Positions 33,541-42,238 of a DNA stretch of 64,000 nt are shown here, in pieces (within the stretch, counting starts at the first letter, position 1; each line of letters opens with the position of its first letter). Source of the stretch: JBCKUK01 sp038924905. GTDB lineage: Bacteria; Pseudomonadota; Gammaproteobacteria; Burkholderiales; Methylophilaceae. The notes beneath the pieces are model-generated. The model made no database searches. It saw only the letters and a list, made by a program, of their open reading frames with translations, and was not told where the DNA came from. Both the position numbers and the translations under genes were made by a program. The stretch spans positions 13,308-77,307 of the forward strand of contig JBCKUK010000003.1 in NCBI GenBank assembly GCA_038924905.1. Reading direction: 5' to 3'.

Positions 33541-33783
33541 TCATTGTGGGTTGCGGAAATAGGTGCGATAAATATCACTTCGTCCACAGAATGCGACACT
33601 TGATATAGCAAGACAAAATGCCAGCTCATGCATGGTGAGCGCTTCAGTTTTGAAGATAGTGTTAAGTGCCGGGGTGTAGATTGTTGCCATTTGCAACACA
33701 AATGTTAGCAGCACCGCGCAGGTGTATGATTTCAGTATCTCGCCAAAGTGTACGATGCAGCCAACCCTCGCGCTAAAAAGCAT
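33541..33783 (-). pseudogene. C-terminal fragment of a cation-transporting P-type ATPase
   Basis: Reads LKSYTCAVLLTFVLQMATIY, TPALNTIFKTEALTMHELAF and CLAISSVAF, the last two membrane helices of a calcium-type P-ATPase (pattern LQ-x-I-Y-P-x-L-x-x-F-x-T-x-x-L-x-x-x-E-L). The P-loop, phosphorylation site and other helices are absent. The tail after CLAISSVAF no longer looks native. Confidence 0.72.
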
Positions 33784-33915
33784 TAGTCAAGCAATATAGT
33801 TAGACTGAAATATACCATCTCCCGCGTCATTCCATAGACGGACAAGTGAAGCACTGAAGTAGTATCATGCTTTTATCGGCGTCCGTGATTAAAAACTAAC
33901 CCAGGGGTACGAATC

Positions 33916-34071
33916 GTGAGTGCAGAACTGAGCAAATCGTCCCAAAAAGAACTTGAAAATATCCATGCGTACTGGCGTGCATGCAATTACCTAGCAGCGG
34001 GCATGATTTACCTGCGCGACAATAGTGGCATGACGCGAGAAGTCTTCATTGTGGCCTTCCCATGCGGATAG
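33916..34071 (+). pseudogene. N-terminal fragment of phosphoketolase (XFP)
   Basis: From GTG 33916: SAELSKSSQKELENIHAYWR then ACNYLAAGMIYLRDN. LENIHAYWRACNYLAAGMIYL is the opening of xylulose-5-P/fructose-6-P phosphoketolase. Homology ends at about residue 40, and the frame stops at TAG 34071. Only about 5 percent of the gene remains. Nothing else coding is seen between 33784 and 34135. Confidence 0.75.
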
Positions 34072-34135
34072 CATGAGTTTTATAGCTTAATGATCAAGCA
34101 GCCTAGCAAGCGCTTCGTGCGACTAAATGATAGAG

Positions 34136-35494
34136 TTAGTTATAGCGAAACTGGTTCAATGCTTGTTCTAGTCTATCCACGCCCACCACTTCAATGCCTT
34201 TAATCGGTTGTTTAGGCGCATTGGCTTTAGGCACAATGGCGTGAGTAAAACCCAGTTTGGCCGCTTCTTTTAAACGCATTTGCCCTCCTTGCACTGGGCG
34301 CACCTCTCCAGCTAAACCAACTTCACCAAACACTATAAGTTTACTGTCTAATGGTTTGTTTTTTAATGAAGAAACAATAGAAAATAACACCGCCAAATCC
34401 ACCGCTGGTTCACTGATTTTTACACCGCCAACAGCGTTTACAAACACGTCCTGATCAAAACAGGCAATGCCAGCGTGGCGATGCAACACGGCCAACAGCA
34501 TGGCCAGGCGATTTTGCTCCAGGCCTACACATAAACGCCTTGGGTTGGGTGCGTGCGCTTCATCCACCAAGGCCTGCACTTCAACCAATAATGGCCGTGT
34601 GCCTTCTTGAGTGACAGTGATGCACGAACCAGCGACCTCCTCGGCATGGTGCGAAAGGAATAAGGCCGACGGATTACTGACTTCGCGCAAACCCTTGTCC
34701 GTCATGGCGAACACGCCCAACTCATTCACCGCGCCAAAGCGATTTTTGAAGGCGCGTATCAGGCGAAAGCTGGAATTGGTGTCGCCCTCAAAATACAGCA
34801 CGGTATCTACAATGTGCTCCAGCACGCGTGGCCCGGCCAGCGTGCCCTCTTTCGTTACATGGCCGACCAGCACGATGGTAATGCCTAGTTGCTTGGCTAG
34901 CCGCGTGAGCTGCGCCGCGCATTCACGCACTTGTGCCACCGAGCCGGGCGCGGATTGCAGCGCCTCGGAATAGATGGTCTGGATAGAATCAATCACCACC
35001 ACATCCGGCTTGTGCGCTTGCAGGGTGCTGAGGATACGCTCCAGGTTGATTTCGGCCAAGAGCTCAATCTGACCGGCATTCAGGCCCAGCCGCTTGACAT
35101 GCATGGCGATTTGCTGCGGAGATTCTTCGCCGCTGACATAGATCGCGCTACGCTGCCCACCAATATGGCAAAGCGCTTGCAGCAATAAGGTGGATTTACC
35201 GATGCCCGGATCGCCGCCGATAAGCACTACACCGCCCGGCACCAAGCCGCCGCCCAATACGCGGTCGAACTCACCGATACCTGTGGGCTGACGCGGGATT
35301 TCTGCGGCTTTGACTTCCGCCAGTTTTTGCAAGCCAACGGTCTCGGCCAATGGCGCATATCTATTGCTGGTCGGCGCCTCGGCAATGGTTTCCACCAGGG
35401 TATTCCACGCCATGCAGCTGGGGCATTGACCCTGCCATTTAGGCTCATTAGAGCCACATTCGGTGCAGGTATAAACAGTCTTTTGTTTTGCCAT
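34136..35494 (-). CDS. radA: DNA repair protein RadA
   Basis: 452 residues. N-terminal Cys4 zinc finger (CTECGSNEPKWQGQCPSC), RecA-like ATPase with Walker A GGDPGIGKST and the RadA-specific KNRFG motif (RAFKNRFGAVNELGVF), and a C-terminal Lon-like domain (GVKISEPAVDLAVLFSIVSS). RadA drives branch migration during recombinational repair. Seven bases after alr on the minus strand. Confidence 0.97.
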   Translation of the reverse strand: MAKQKTVYTCTECGSNEPKWQGQCPSCMAWNTLVETIAEAPTSNRYAPLAETVGLQKLAEVKAAEIPRQPTGIGEFDRVLGGGLVPGGVVLIGGDPGIGKSTLLLQALCHIGGQRSAIYVSGEESPQQIAMHVKRLGLNAGQIELLAEINLERILSTLQAHKPDVVVIDSIQTIYSEALQSAPGSVAQVRECAAQLTRLAKQLGITIVLVGHVTKEGTLAGPRVLEHIVDTVLYFEGDTNSSFRLIRAFKNRFGAVNELGVFAMTDKGLREVSNPSALFLSHHAEEVAGSCITVTQEGTRPLLVEVQALVDEAHAPNPRRLCVGLEQNRLAMLLAVLHRHAGIACFDQDVFVNAVGGVKISEPAVDLAVLFSIVSSLKNKPLDSKLIVFGEVGLAGEVRPVQGGQMRLKEAAKLGFTHAIVPKANAPKQPIKGIEVVGVDRLEQALNQFRYN

Positions 35495-35501
35495 CAGCGC
35501 G

Positions 35502-36593
35502 TCATTCTTTTATTTCTACTGGCACGCGCGGCGCTACCGCACAAAGCAGCTCATAGCCCACAGTGCCGGAGGCTTCAGCAACCACATCCACCGGCACTTG
35601 CCCGCCCCACAGCTCAACAGCGCTGCCAATACCAGCTTGTGGAATATCAGTAATATCAGCAAACAGCATATCCATTGAAACGCGGCCTAAAGTCTGGGTA
35701 AGTTTTCCATCAACCGCAATCGCCGTGCCGTGCTGGTTTTCACCAGCCGAATATTGGTTCGCGTGGCGTGGATAACCATCGGCGTAACCGCAAGCCACAA
35801 TGCCGACGCGCGTTTTACGCTTGGCGGTAAAACGTTTGCCGTAGCCTACGCTGTCGCTTGTTTCAAGCGTTTGAACCGCGATGATTTCACTGGTAAGGTG
35901 CATGGCAGGTTTAAGACCAAAACTGGCGGCAGGCTGGCCTGCCACTGGCGTGGCGCCATACAGCATGATGCCGGGGCGTACCCAGTCGCTATGGGTGGCC
36001 GGATAACGCAGTAAAGCGGCTGAATTGGCCAGCGAAACCGGGTAATTCAGTCCTTGCGTGGCCTTTTTAAAAAGCGCCAGCGGAGCTGACACGCCCTCTT
36101 CCTCATCCGCCGTGGCGAAATGTGTCATCAGCACAATACCAGCTACATTTTTACAGCTGCTTAAGCGCTGCACGGTTTTCGCATAGTCGCCAGGAGCAAA
36201 GCCCAGACGGTTCATGCCCGTATTCATTTTTACAAAAATTGAAACAGGGCTTGTCAGATGTGCTTTCTCCAGCATTTCAATCTGCTCCAGGCAATGCACG
36301 ACAGGGCTGATGGTGTGCGTTGAGGCTACTTTAAGCTCGTCAGCGCTAAAAACGCCCTCCAGCAGCAGCAAGGTTTGCTTGAACCCTGCTTCACGCAGCG
36401 TCACCGCTTCATCTATGCCGAGCACAGCGAAGCCTTCCGCCTGATTCAAGCCAGTGGCAGCGCACACTACGCCGTGACCATAGCCATTGGCCTTGATTAC
36501 CGCCATGATTTTAGCTTGCGGCGCTGCGGCTTTAGCTACACACAGATTGTGATGTAGCGCACTAAGATGGATGGTAGCGAGGATGGGGCGCAT
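35502..36593 (-). CDS. alr: alanine racemase
   Basis: 363 residues. Makes D-alanine for peptidoglycan. The pyridoxal lysine is in MAVIKANGYGHG, and the catalytic tyrosine of the partner subunit is in the C-terminal domain (RVGIVACGYADGYPRHAN). TIM barrel followed by beta domain (GRVSMDMLFADITDIP). Sits between dnaB and radA, the usual betaproteobacterial dnaB-alr-radA order. Confidence 0.97.
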   Translation of the reverse strand: MRPILATIHLSALHHNLCVAKAAAPQAKIMAVIKANGYGHGVVCAATGLNQAEGFAVLGIDEAVTLREAGFKQTLLLLEGVFSADELKVASTHTISPVVHCLEQIEMLEKAHLTSPVSIFVKMNTGMNRLGFAPGDYAKTVQRLSSCKNVAGIVLMTHFATADEEEGVSAPLALFKKATQGLNYPVSLANSAALLRYPATHSDWVRPGIMLYGATPVAGQPAASFGLKPAMHLTSEIIAVQTLETSDSVGYGKRFTAKRKTRVGIVACGYADGYPRHANQYSAGENQHGTAIAVDGKLTQTLGRVSMDMLFADITDIPQAGIGSAVELWGGQVPVDVVAEASGTVGYELLCAVAPRVPVEIKE

Positions 36594-36605
36594 AACTACA
36601 AGCGC

Positions 36606-37976
36606 CTAATATGCGCCGATATGGGCAAAGTTCTCAAAACGCGTATACTCGCCGAGGAAAGTGAGCTTCAGGCGCCCGATTGGGCCGTTACGCTGCTTGG
36701 CAATGATGATTTCCGCCGTGCCTCGGTCTGGGCTCTCTGCGTTGTAAACTTCATCGCGATAAATGAACAGAATCAGGTCGGCATCCTGCTCAATCGCGCC
36801 AGACTCACGTAAATCAGACATGACAGGACGTTTATCCGGACGCTGCTCCACGCTACGATTGAGCTGGGAAAGAGCAACCACAGGCACATCCAGCTCTTTG
36901 GCCAGGGCTTTGAGCGAGCGTGATATTTCAGAAATTTCTGTCGCGCGATTTTCAGACTGGCGGCTGGCTGGCGCGGACATCAATTGCAAGTAATCCACCA
37001 CAATCAAGCCTAGTTTGCCGCACTGCCTGTGCAGGCGCCGCGACCTTGCGCGCACATCAAATGAGGAAAGCGCTGCGCCTGCATCAATAAATATCGGCGC
37101 ATCGTTTAATTTGCCAAGCGCCGTTGTCAAACGCACCCAGTCTTCATCTTCCAGCCTGCCCGTTCTCATTTTATGCTGATCCAGCCGCCCTACCGAGCCT
37201 ATCATCCGCATGACAAGCTGCGTTGCCGCCATTTCCATAGAAAAAACCGCCACTGGCAAGCCGGTATCCAGTGCTACATTTTCCGCAACATTGAGTGAGA
37301 ACGCGGTCTTGCCCATCGAAGGCCGCCCGGCTACGATAATCAATTCACCCGGCTGAAAGCCGGAGGTCATGAAATCCAAATCGCTGAATCCGGTGGGGAT
37401 ACCCGTGACACCACCGGGATTTTCACGCTGAAATAACTGGTCAATACGGTCTGCCACCTGTGGCAACAACACTTTAATATCAACGAAACCTTCCGAGCTA
37501 CGCTGGCCGCCTTCGGCAATCTGAAAAATCCTTGCCTCAGCTTCATCCAGCAATTGCTGCGCATCTCGCCCCTGCGGGCTAAAAGCACTTTCGGCAATAC
37601 CGGAACCCACCTCTACCAGTTTGCGCATCACCGCACGTTCACGAACGATCTCGGCATAGCGCCGTATATTGGCTGCAGTAGGTGTGTTTTGTGCTAATGC
37701 GCCAAGGTAGGCAATGCCGCCAACTCCGGCAAGTTCGGCTGTACTTTCCAAGGATTCTGCCACCGTAACAATATCTGCTGGCTTGTTGTGCTCGATCAGC
37801 TCGCTAATATGCTGGTAAATCAGCCGATGATCATGCCGGTAAAAATCCTGCGTGCTGAGGATGTCAGCAATTTTATCCAGCGCATCATTTTCAAGCAGCA
37901 GGCCGCCAAGCACTGATTGTTCGGCCTCAACAGAGTGCGGGGGAAGTTTTAGGGATTCCATGGAGTCATCAGCCAT
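36606..37976 (-). CDS. dnaB: replicative DNA helicase DnaB
   Basis: 456 residues. N-terminal helical domain (LPPHSVEAEQSVLGGLLLEN) that interacts with primase, then RecA-like motor with Walker A VAGRPSMGKTAF, Walker B LIVVDYLQLM and arginine-finger region ESGAIEQDADLILFIYRD. Hexameric helicase of the replication fork. First gene of dnaB-alr-radA; its promoter region is shared divergently with the aldehyde dehydrogenase. Confidence 0.97.
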   Translation of the reverse strand: MADDSMESLKLPPHSVEAEQSVLGGLLLENDALDKIADILSTQDFYRHDHRLIYQHISELIEHNKPADIVTVAESLESTAELAGVGGIAYLGALAQNTPTAANIRRYAEIVRERAVMRKLVEVGSGIAESAFSPQGRDAQQLLDEAEARIFQIAEGGQRSSEGFVDIKVLLPQVADRIDQLFQRENPGGVTGIPTGFSDLDFMTSGFQPGELIIVAGRPSMGKTAFSLNVAENVALDTGLPVAVFSMEMAATQLVMRMIGSVGRLDQHKMRTGRLEDEDWVRLTTALGKLNDAPIFIDAGAALSSFDVRARSRRLHRQCGKLGLIVVDYLQLMSAPASRQSENRATEISEISRSLKALAKELDVPVVALSQLNRSVEQRPDKRPVMSDLRESGAIEQDADLILFIYRDEVYNAESPDRGTAEIIIAKQRNGPIGRLKLTFLGEYTRFENFAHIGAY

Positions 37977-38045
37977 GGTACATTATAACAATTGAAACTG
38001 GCCTCAACTCTTTTCCGGATAGCAATATTTATTAATAGCTAAACC

Positions 38046-38095
38046 TTGATTAATATCAACATGCATTCTGCTATAACGGGTTTATAATATTTGCT
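38046..38095 (+). promoter_or_regulatory. class II FNR/ANR-dependent promoter
   Basis: TTGAT-TAAT-ATCAA at 38046-38059 is a perfect match to the FNR/ANR/CRP-FNR palindrome. TATAAT lies at 38083-38088, predicting a start near 38094-38095. The box centre (38052.5) is then at -41.5, the canonical class II activator position. It faces the aldehyde dehydrogenase gene at 38150, which also has a GAGGAG ribosome site. Confidence 0.75.
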
Positions 38096-38149
38096 TATGC
38101 CTCACGGAGGCCAAGGTATTACCAATAATATTATTTTGAGGAGTGCAGC

Positions 38150-39670
38150 ATGAGTCTTGAAAGCCTGAGTAACCTGAAAGTAAATATCCCGTTTAAACCT
38201 AAATACGATAACTATATCGGTGGCAAATGGGTTGCCCCTGCGAATGGAACGTATTTTGAGAACATCAGCCCAGTCACGGGCAAAGCATTCTGCAAAATCG
38301 CGCGCTCCACTGAAAAAGATATCAATCTGGCACTGGATGCTGCGCATGCAGCCAAGGACGCTTGGGGCAAAACTTCTACTACTGCGCGCGCCATCATCCT
38401 GAACAAGATTGCCGACGTTATGGAAGCCAATCTGGAAACCATTGCCATTGCCGAAACCATTGACAATGGCAAGCCGCTACGCGAAACCACTTATGCCGAT
38501 ATTCCGCTGGCGATTGACCATTTCCGTTATTTTGCCGGCTGTATCCGTGCACAGGAAGGCACCAGCAGCGAGATAGACCATGAAACCGTGGCTTATCACT
38601 TTCATGAGCCGCTAGGTGTTGTCGGCCAGATTATCCCATGGAATTTCCCCATCCTGATGGCAGTGTGGAAGCTGGCACCGGCATTGGCTGCCGGAAACTG
38701 CATTGTGCTCAAGCCAGCGGAGCAAACACCTGCGTCGATTATGGTGCTGATGGAGCTGATTGGCCACTTATTGCCACCCGGCGTGCTCAATATCGTCAAT
38801 GGTTTTGGCCTGGAAGCAGGCAAACCGCTGGCAAGCTCCAGCCGCATCGCCAAAATTGCCTTCACCGGCGAAACCACTACCGGACGCCTGATTATGCAAT
38901 ATGCGTCGCAGAACATTATCCCGGTAACATTGGAGCTAGGCGGCAAATCGCCCAATATATTCTTTGCCGATGTGATGGATGCCGATGATGATTATTTTGA
39001 CAAATGCCTGGAAGGTTTCACCTTGTTTGCACTGAACCAGGGCGAGGTATGCACCTGCCCATCCCGCGCATTGATCCAGGAATCCATCTACGACAAATTC
39101 ATCGCCAGAGCCCTGGAGCGTGTGGCCAAGATTAACCAGGGCAGTCCGCTTGAAATGACTACCATGATAGGTGCACAAGTTTCAAGCGAGCAGATGGAAA
39201 AGATTCTTTCCTACATCAAACTAGGTAAGGAAGAAGGGGCGAAGTGCCTGATTGGTGGTGAACAGACCATACAAAAAGGTGATTTAAAAGACGGCTACTA
39301 CATCCAGCCTACGGTGTTCAAAGGCCACAATAAAATGCGCATTTTCCAGGAAGAAATTTTTGGGCCGGTGCTTTGCGTAAGTACATTCAAGGATGAAGCA
39401 GAGGCGCTAGCAATTGCCAACGACACGCTTTACGGTTTAGGCGCAGGTGTCTGGACGCGTGATGGCAGCCGTGCCTACCGTATGGGTCGTGGCATTCAGG
39501 CTGGGCGGGTATGGATTAACTGTTTTCACCTCTATCCGGCACATGCCGCATTCGGTGGTTATAAGCAATCTGGCATTGGTCGCGAAAACCACAAAATGAC
39601 GCTGGATCACTATCAGCAAACCAAAAACCTGTTGGTAAGCTATAGCCCTAAAGCACTGGGCTTCTTCTAA
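38150..39670 (+). CDS. NAD-dependent aldehyde dehydrogenase
   Basis: 506 residues, full-length ALDH superfamily enzyme of the acetaldehyde dehydrogenase (ExaC/AldB-like) type. NAD-binding IIPWNFPILMAVWKLAPAL, general base glutamate in VTLELGGKSPNIFF and the catalytic cysteine in NQGEVCTCPSR are intact; the C-terminal ALAIANDTLYGLGAGVWTRD and oligomerisation tail are complete. Oxidises short-chain aldehydes to acids in the cytoplasm. The FNR box upstream and the DUF779 gene downstream, a frequent companion of this ALDH type, suggest a role in oxygen-limited or alcohol metabolism. Confidence 0.92.
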   Translation: MSLESLSNLKVNIPFKPKYDNYIGGKWVAPANGTYFENISPVTGKAFCKIARSTEKDINLALDAAHAAKDAWGKTSTTARAIILNKIADVMEANLETIAIAETIDNGKPLRETTYADIPLAIDHFRYFAGCIRAQEGTSSEIDHETVAYHFHEPLGVVGQIIPWNFPILMAVWKLAPALAAGNCIVLKPAEQTPASIMVLMELIGHLLPPGVLNIVNGFGLEAGKPLASSSRIAKIAFTGETTTGRLIMQYASQNIIPVTLELGGKSPNIFFADVMDADDDYFDKCLEGFTLFALNQGEVCTCPSRALIQESIYDKFIARALERVAKINQGSPLEMTTMIGAQVSSEQMEKILSYIKLGKEEGAKCLIGGEQTIQKGDLKDGYYIQPTVFKGHNKMRIFQEEIFGPVLCVSTFKDEAEALAIANDTLYGLGAGVWTRDGSRAYRMGRGIQAGRVWINCFHLYPAHAAFGGYKQSGIGRENHKMTLDHYQQTKNLLVSYSPKALGFF

Positions 39671-39705
39671 GCTAGGCTTTTTCTAAAGCTTTTCTCAATC
39701 TGCTT

Positions 39706-39744
39706 AAGTCAGGTAGGAGCTACAATGTCCTGCCTGACTTTTTT
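39706..39744 (+). terminator. rho-independent terminator after aldehyde dehydrogenase
   Basis: AAGTCAGG-T-AGGA pairs with TCCT-G-CCTGACTT around GCTACAATG, followed by TTTT. Partial read-through into the DUF779 gene is likely since its start is only 24 bases further on. Confidence 0.75.
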
Positions 39745-39767
39745 AATTAGAGGTTCCTTAGGAGCCT

Positions 39768-40154
39768 ATGAATACAAACGTTACCCGAGTATCCGCGACC
39801 AAAGCAGCACTCGACCTGATTACCCAATTACAGGCCGAACATGGCCGCTTAATGTTCCATCAGTCCGGCGGATGTTGCGATGGCAGCGCGCCTATGTGCT
39901 TCACTGAAGGTGAGTTTTATCTGGGCGGCGCCGATGTCAAGCTGGGCGAGGTAGGCGAAGTGCCTTTTTATATGAGCTTTAGCCAATTCGAATACTGGGA
40001 ACACACGCATTTAACCCTCGATGCAATTCCCGGCACCGGCGGGCAATTTTCGCTGGAGCGGCCAACCGGTTTGCGCTTTATTATCCGATCCAGACTTTAT
40101 AGCGATGAAGAATGGCAGCAACTTGAAAAGCAGCCGATTGAGCACTGCGGATAA
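39768..40154 (+). CDS. DUF779 domain protein
   Basis: 128 residues, family of cytoplasmic proteins typically encoded next to acetaldehyde/chloroacetaldehyde-type dehydrogenases. The conserved cysteine-rich FHQSGGCCDGSAPMCF is intact, followed by FYLGGADVKLGEVG and the C-terminal GLRFIIRS. The cysteines suggest metal or redox sensing, but the function is unknown. ATG 39768 has AGGTTCCTTAGGAG ahead of it as ribosome site. Confidence 0.88.
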   Translation: MNTNVTRVSATKAALDLITQLQAEHGRLMFHQSGGCCDGSAPMCFTEGEFYLGGADVKLGEVGEVPFYMSFSQFEYWEHTHLTLDAIPGTGGQFSLERPTGLRFIIRSRLYSDEEWQQLEKQPIEHCG

Positions 40155-40156
40155 AT

Positions 40157-40183
40157 AAAAAGGCAGCCTGGGCTGCCTTTTTA
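40157..40183. terminator. bidirectional terminator between DUF779 gene and rplI
   Basis: AAAAAGGCAGCC / GGCTGCCTTTTT is symmetric, with a T-run for + and an A-run giving a T-run for -. It fits the convergent arrangement. Confidence 0.85.
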
Positions 40184-40224
40184 TTTTCACTATTTCTAAC
40201 AGTATTGCAACAAAGTTTGGATTT

Positions 40225-40674
40225 TTAAGCTTCGCCGAGCACAGATACGGTGATATCTACTACCACATCGTGATGCAATGCAATGCTGATGGTGTGGTCG
40301 CCCACAGTCTTTAACGGACCATCTGGCATGCGTATTTCGGATTTGGCCACTTCAAATTTTTGTGCGGTCAATGCTTCGGCAATATCGCTATTGGTCACAG
40401 AGCCAAACAAACGGCCGTCTTCACCCACTTTTTGCGATATTTGCAGCATAAAACCGGCCAATTTCTCGCCACGTTTTTGTGCAGCAGCCAGTAGCGTGGT
40501 TTGTTGTTTTTCCAATTCAACGCGGCGTGCGGCGAATTCAGCGCGATTAGCCTCAGTTGCGCGTTTAGCCTTACCTTGTGGAATCAAAAAATTACGGCCG
40601 AAGCCATCTTTAACCCTTACCTCATCGCCAAGGTTGCCCAGGTTAGCTACTTTTTCTAATAATATAACTTGCAT
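40225..40674 (-). CDS. rplI: 50S ribosomal protein L9
   Basis: 149 residues. N-terminal MQVILLEKVANLGNLGDEVR and VKDGFGRNFLIPQGKAKRAT are the L9 signature; a long helix links to the C-terminal domain (LFGSVTNSDIAEAL). Binds 23S rRNA near L1. Last gene of rpsF-priB-rpsR-rplI on the minus strand. Confidence 0.98.
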   Translation of the reverse strand: MQVILLEKVANLGNLGDEVRVKDGFGRNFLIPQGKAKRATEANRAEFAARRVELEKQQTTLLAAAQKRGEKLAGFMLQISQKVGEDGRLFGSVTNSDIAEALTAQKFEVAKSEIRMPDGPLKTVGDHTISIALHHDVVVDITVSVLGEA

Positions 40675-40686
40675 GTTCGCTACCCC

Positions 40687-40914
40687 TTAGTGCTTATCAG
40701 TGTATGGCAAGAGTGAAAGGAAGCGCGCGCGTTTGACAGCAGTGGTCAATTGACGTTGATAGCGTGCTTTGGTACCAGTAATACGAGCCGGAATAATTTT
40801 GCCATTCTCGTTAATGAAGTCTTTTAGCAACTCCACATCTTTATAATCTACTTCTTTAATGCCCTCTGCTGAAAAACGGCAGTAGCGGCGGCGTTTGAAC
40901 ATTTCACGTGCCAT
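40687..40914 (-). CDS. rpsR: 30S ribosomal protein S18
   Basis: 75 residues. FKRRRYCRFSAEGIKEVDYK, DVELLKDFINENGKIIPARI and TGTKARYQRQLTTAVKRARF cover the whole small protein. It pairs with S6 on the platform of the 30S subunit. Thirteen bases after priB. Confidence 0.98.
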   Translation of the reverse strand: MAREMFKRRRYCRFSAEGIKEVDYKDVELLKDFINENGKIIPARITGTKARYQRQLTTAVKRARFLSLLPYTDKH

Positions 40915-40927
40915 GTCAGTAATCCTT

Positions 40928-41224
40928 TTAAATAATCTCTAACGTATCTATGTGTAATACCAGTTGCGTACTTTTAAGGCTGCATCTGGCAAGAAATCCG
41001 GAGGCTTTGATTAACGCCCCTTCCTTGATGCCTTGTGATTTCACTGCTAGATCGCCCATAGCGATTGCGGTTACTTCACATTCAACCTTGCGTTGCATGC
41101 CAGCTTCAATTTGTTCAGAAGTGTGCTGTACAACAAAGCTTAACAGCGGTATGCCTGCCGGGGTGTAGCGTAGCGCTTGAATTTGCAAAGCGATGCCTGT
41201 CAACTCCAGCTTATTGCGAATCAC
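40928..41224 (-). CDS. priB: primosomal replication protein PriB (OB fold)
   Basis: 98 residues, single-stranded-DNA-binding-like OB fold (NKLELTGIALQIQALRYTP, AGIPLLSFVVQHTSEQIE, RKVECEVTAIAMGDLAV). Works with PriA in replication restart. The position between rpsF and rpsR is diagnostic. Starts directly after the rpsF stop. Confidence 0.94.
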   Translation of the reverse strand: MIRNKLELTGIALQIQALRYTPAGIPLLSFVVQHTSEQIEAGMQRKVECEVTAIAMGDLAVKSQGIKEGALIKASGFLARCSLKSTQLVLHIDTLEII

Positions 41225-41668
41225 TTAAACTGCTGCTGCCTCGTCTATTGGTGCAGTTATTGGTGGCGCATCTATTGGCGCAGTTGGTGTAATTATTGGT
41301 GCAACCACTTTTTTCTCAGCAGAATCTCTGCTCAGCACCGATCTGGATTTTTCTTCTTTCATCATCGGTGATGGCTCAACCGCAGCAGTCTTGGTGCTCA
41401 TGGTCAAATGGCGTAACACAGCATCGTTAAACTTGAATGCCAGCTCAAGCTCATCTAAAACAGCCTGGTTACATTCGATGTTCATCAATACGTAATGCGC
41501 TTTGTGGATTTTTTGGATCGGGTAAGCCAGTTGGCGGCGGCCCCAGTCTTCCAGACGGTGCATCGCACCACCATTGGAAGTAACCAGTGTGCGGTAGCGC
41601 TCGATCATTGCTGGCACTTGCTCGCTCTGGTCCGGATGGACGATAAAAACTACTTCATAGTGTCGCAT
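41225..41668 (-). CDS. rpsF: 30S ribosomal protein S6 with long C-terminal tail
   Basis: 147 residues. The S6 fold occupies residues 1-95 (MRHYEVVFIVHPDQSEQVPA, RRQLAYPIQKIHKAHYVLMN, FNDAVLRHLTMS). The remaining 50 residues form a low-complexity tail with repeated PI-T-P/API-D units (APIITPTAPIDAPPITAPI) ending in DEAAAV, longer than usual in the family. Tails of S6 are disordered and may be glutamylated by RimK; whether that holds here is unknown. First gene of the operon. Confidence 0.96.
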   Translation of the reverse strand: MRHYEVVFIVHPDQSEQVPAMIERYRTLVTSNGGAMHRLEDWGRRQLAYPIQKIHKAHYVLMNIECNQAVLDELELAFKFNDAVLRHLTMSTKTAAVEPSPMMKEEKSRSVLSRDSAEKKVVAPIITPTAPIDAPPITAPIDEAAAV

Positions 41669-41770
41669 GTAATCTCCTTATGGATAAAGCCTCCCGCTAT
41701 GCGTTACGGTGAGGCAAGGTGGAAAAGCCGGCGATTATAGGCAAATTCCCTAATTAAATCAATTTTTTTC

Positions 41771-42154
41771 TTAACTTTTCAATAGCTGCACAGTCATAAC
41801 CCCTAAGCCTGTCATTATTAGCGACCCTGCTACGTGGCTTAGCATATGCACACTAGCCCAGCCGTAATCGCCACGGCTGAATAAATTGACTGATTCTGCT
41901 GAAAATGCAGAAAAGGTTGTCAGGCCACCCAAAAATCCAGTAGTAATGAGCAAGCGCATCTCGGGTGAAATTGCACTGCCAAGCGCGAAGAAAGCCATCG
42001 CCAAGCCTATCAGATAACCGCCCACCAAATTGGCGACCAGCGTACCCAGCGGCAAGGCTGGCAAAGTCGCATTCAACATAAACCCCAAGCCCCAACGCAG
42101 CCATGCGCCTATCGCGGCGCCAATGCCTACTGCTGCAAAACTGCTAAAACCCAT
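41771..42154 (-). CDS. crcB: fluoride channel CrcB (Fluc)
   Basis: 127 residues, four helices. GAWLRWGLGFMLN, TLVANLVGGYLIG and FLGGLTTFSAFSAE, with the conserved asparagine and phenylalanine pore residues, identify the dual-topology fluoride exporter. I see no fluoride riboswitch upstream (42155-42238). It stands alone between the ribosomal operon and glgA. Confidence 0.95.
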   Translation of the reverse strand: MGFSSFAAVGIGAAIGAWLRWGLGFMLNATLPALPLGTLVANLVGGYLIGLAMAFFALGSAISPEMRLLITTGFLGGLTTFSAFSAESVNLFSRGDYGWASVHMLSHVAGSLIMTGLGVMTVQLLKS

Positions 42155-42238
42155 GATTAACCTCGTATTAGTTCGTCTTGATTAGAGTGTTGCCCGCCAG
42201 TATGATGGAGCGCAAAAATAGATTCAATCTTCAAATTC

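Noticed and set aside
42155..42238. Fluoride riboswitch before crcB
   Set aside because: The conserved crcB-motif pseudoknot sequence is not present.
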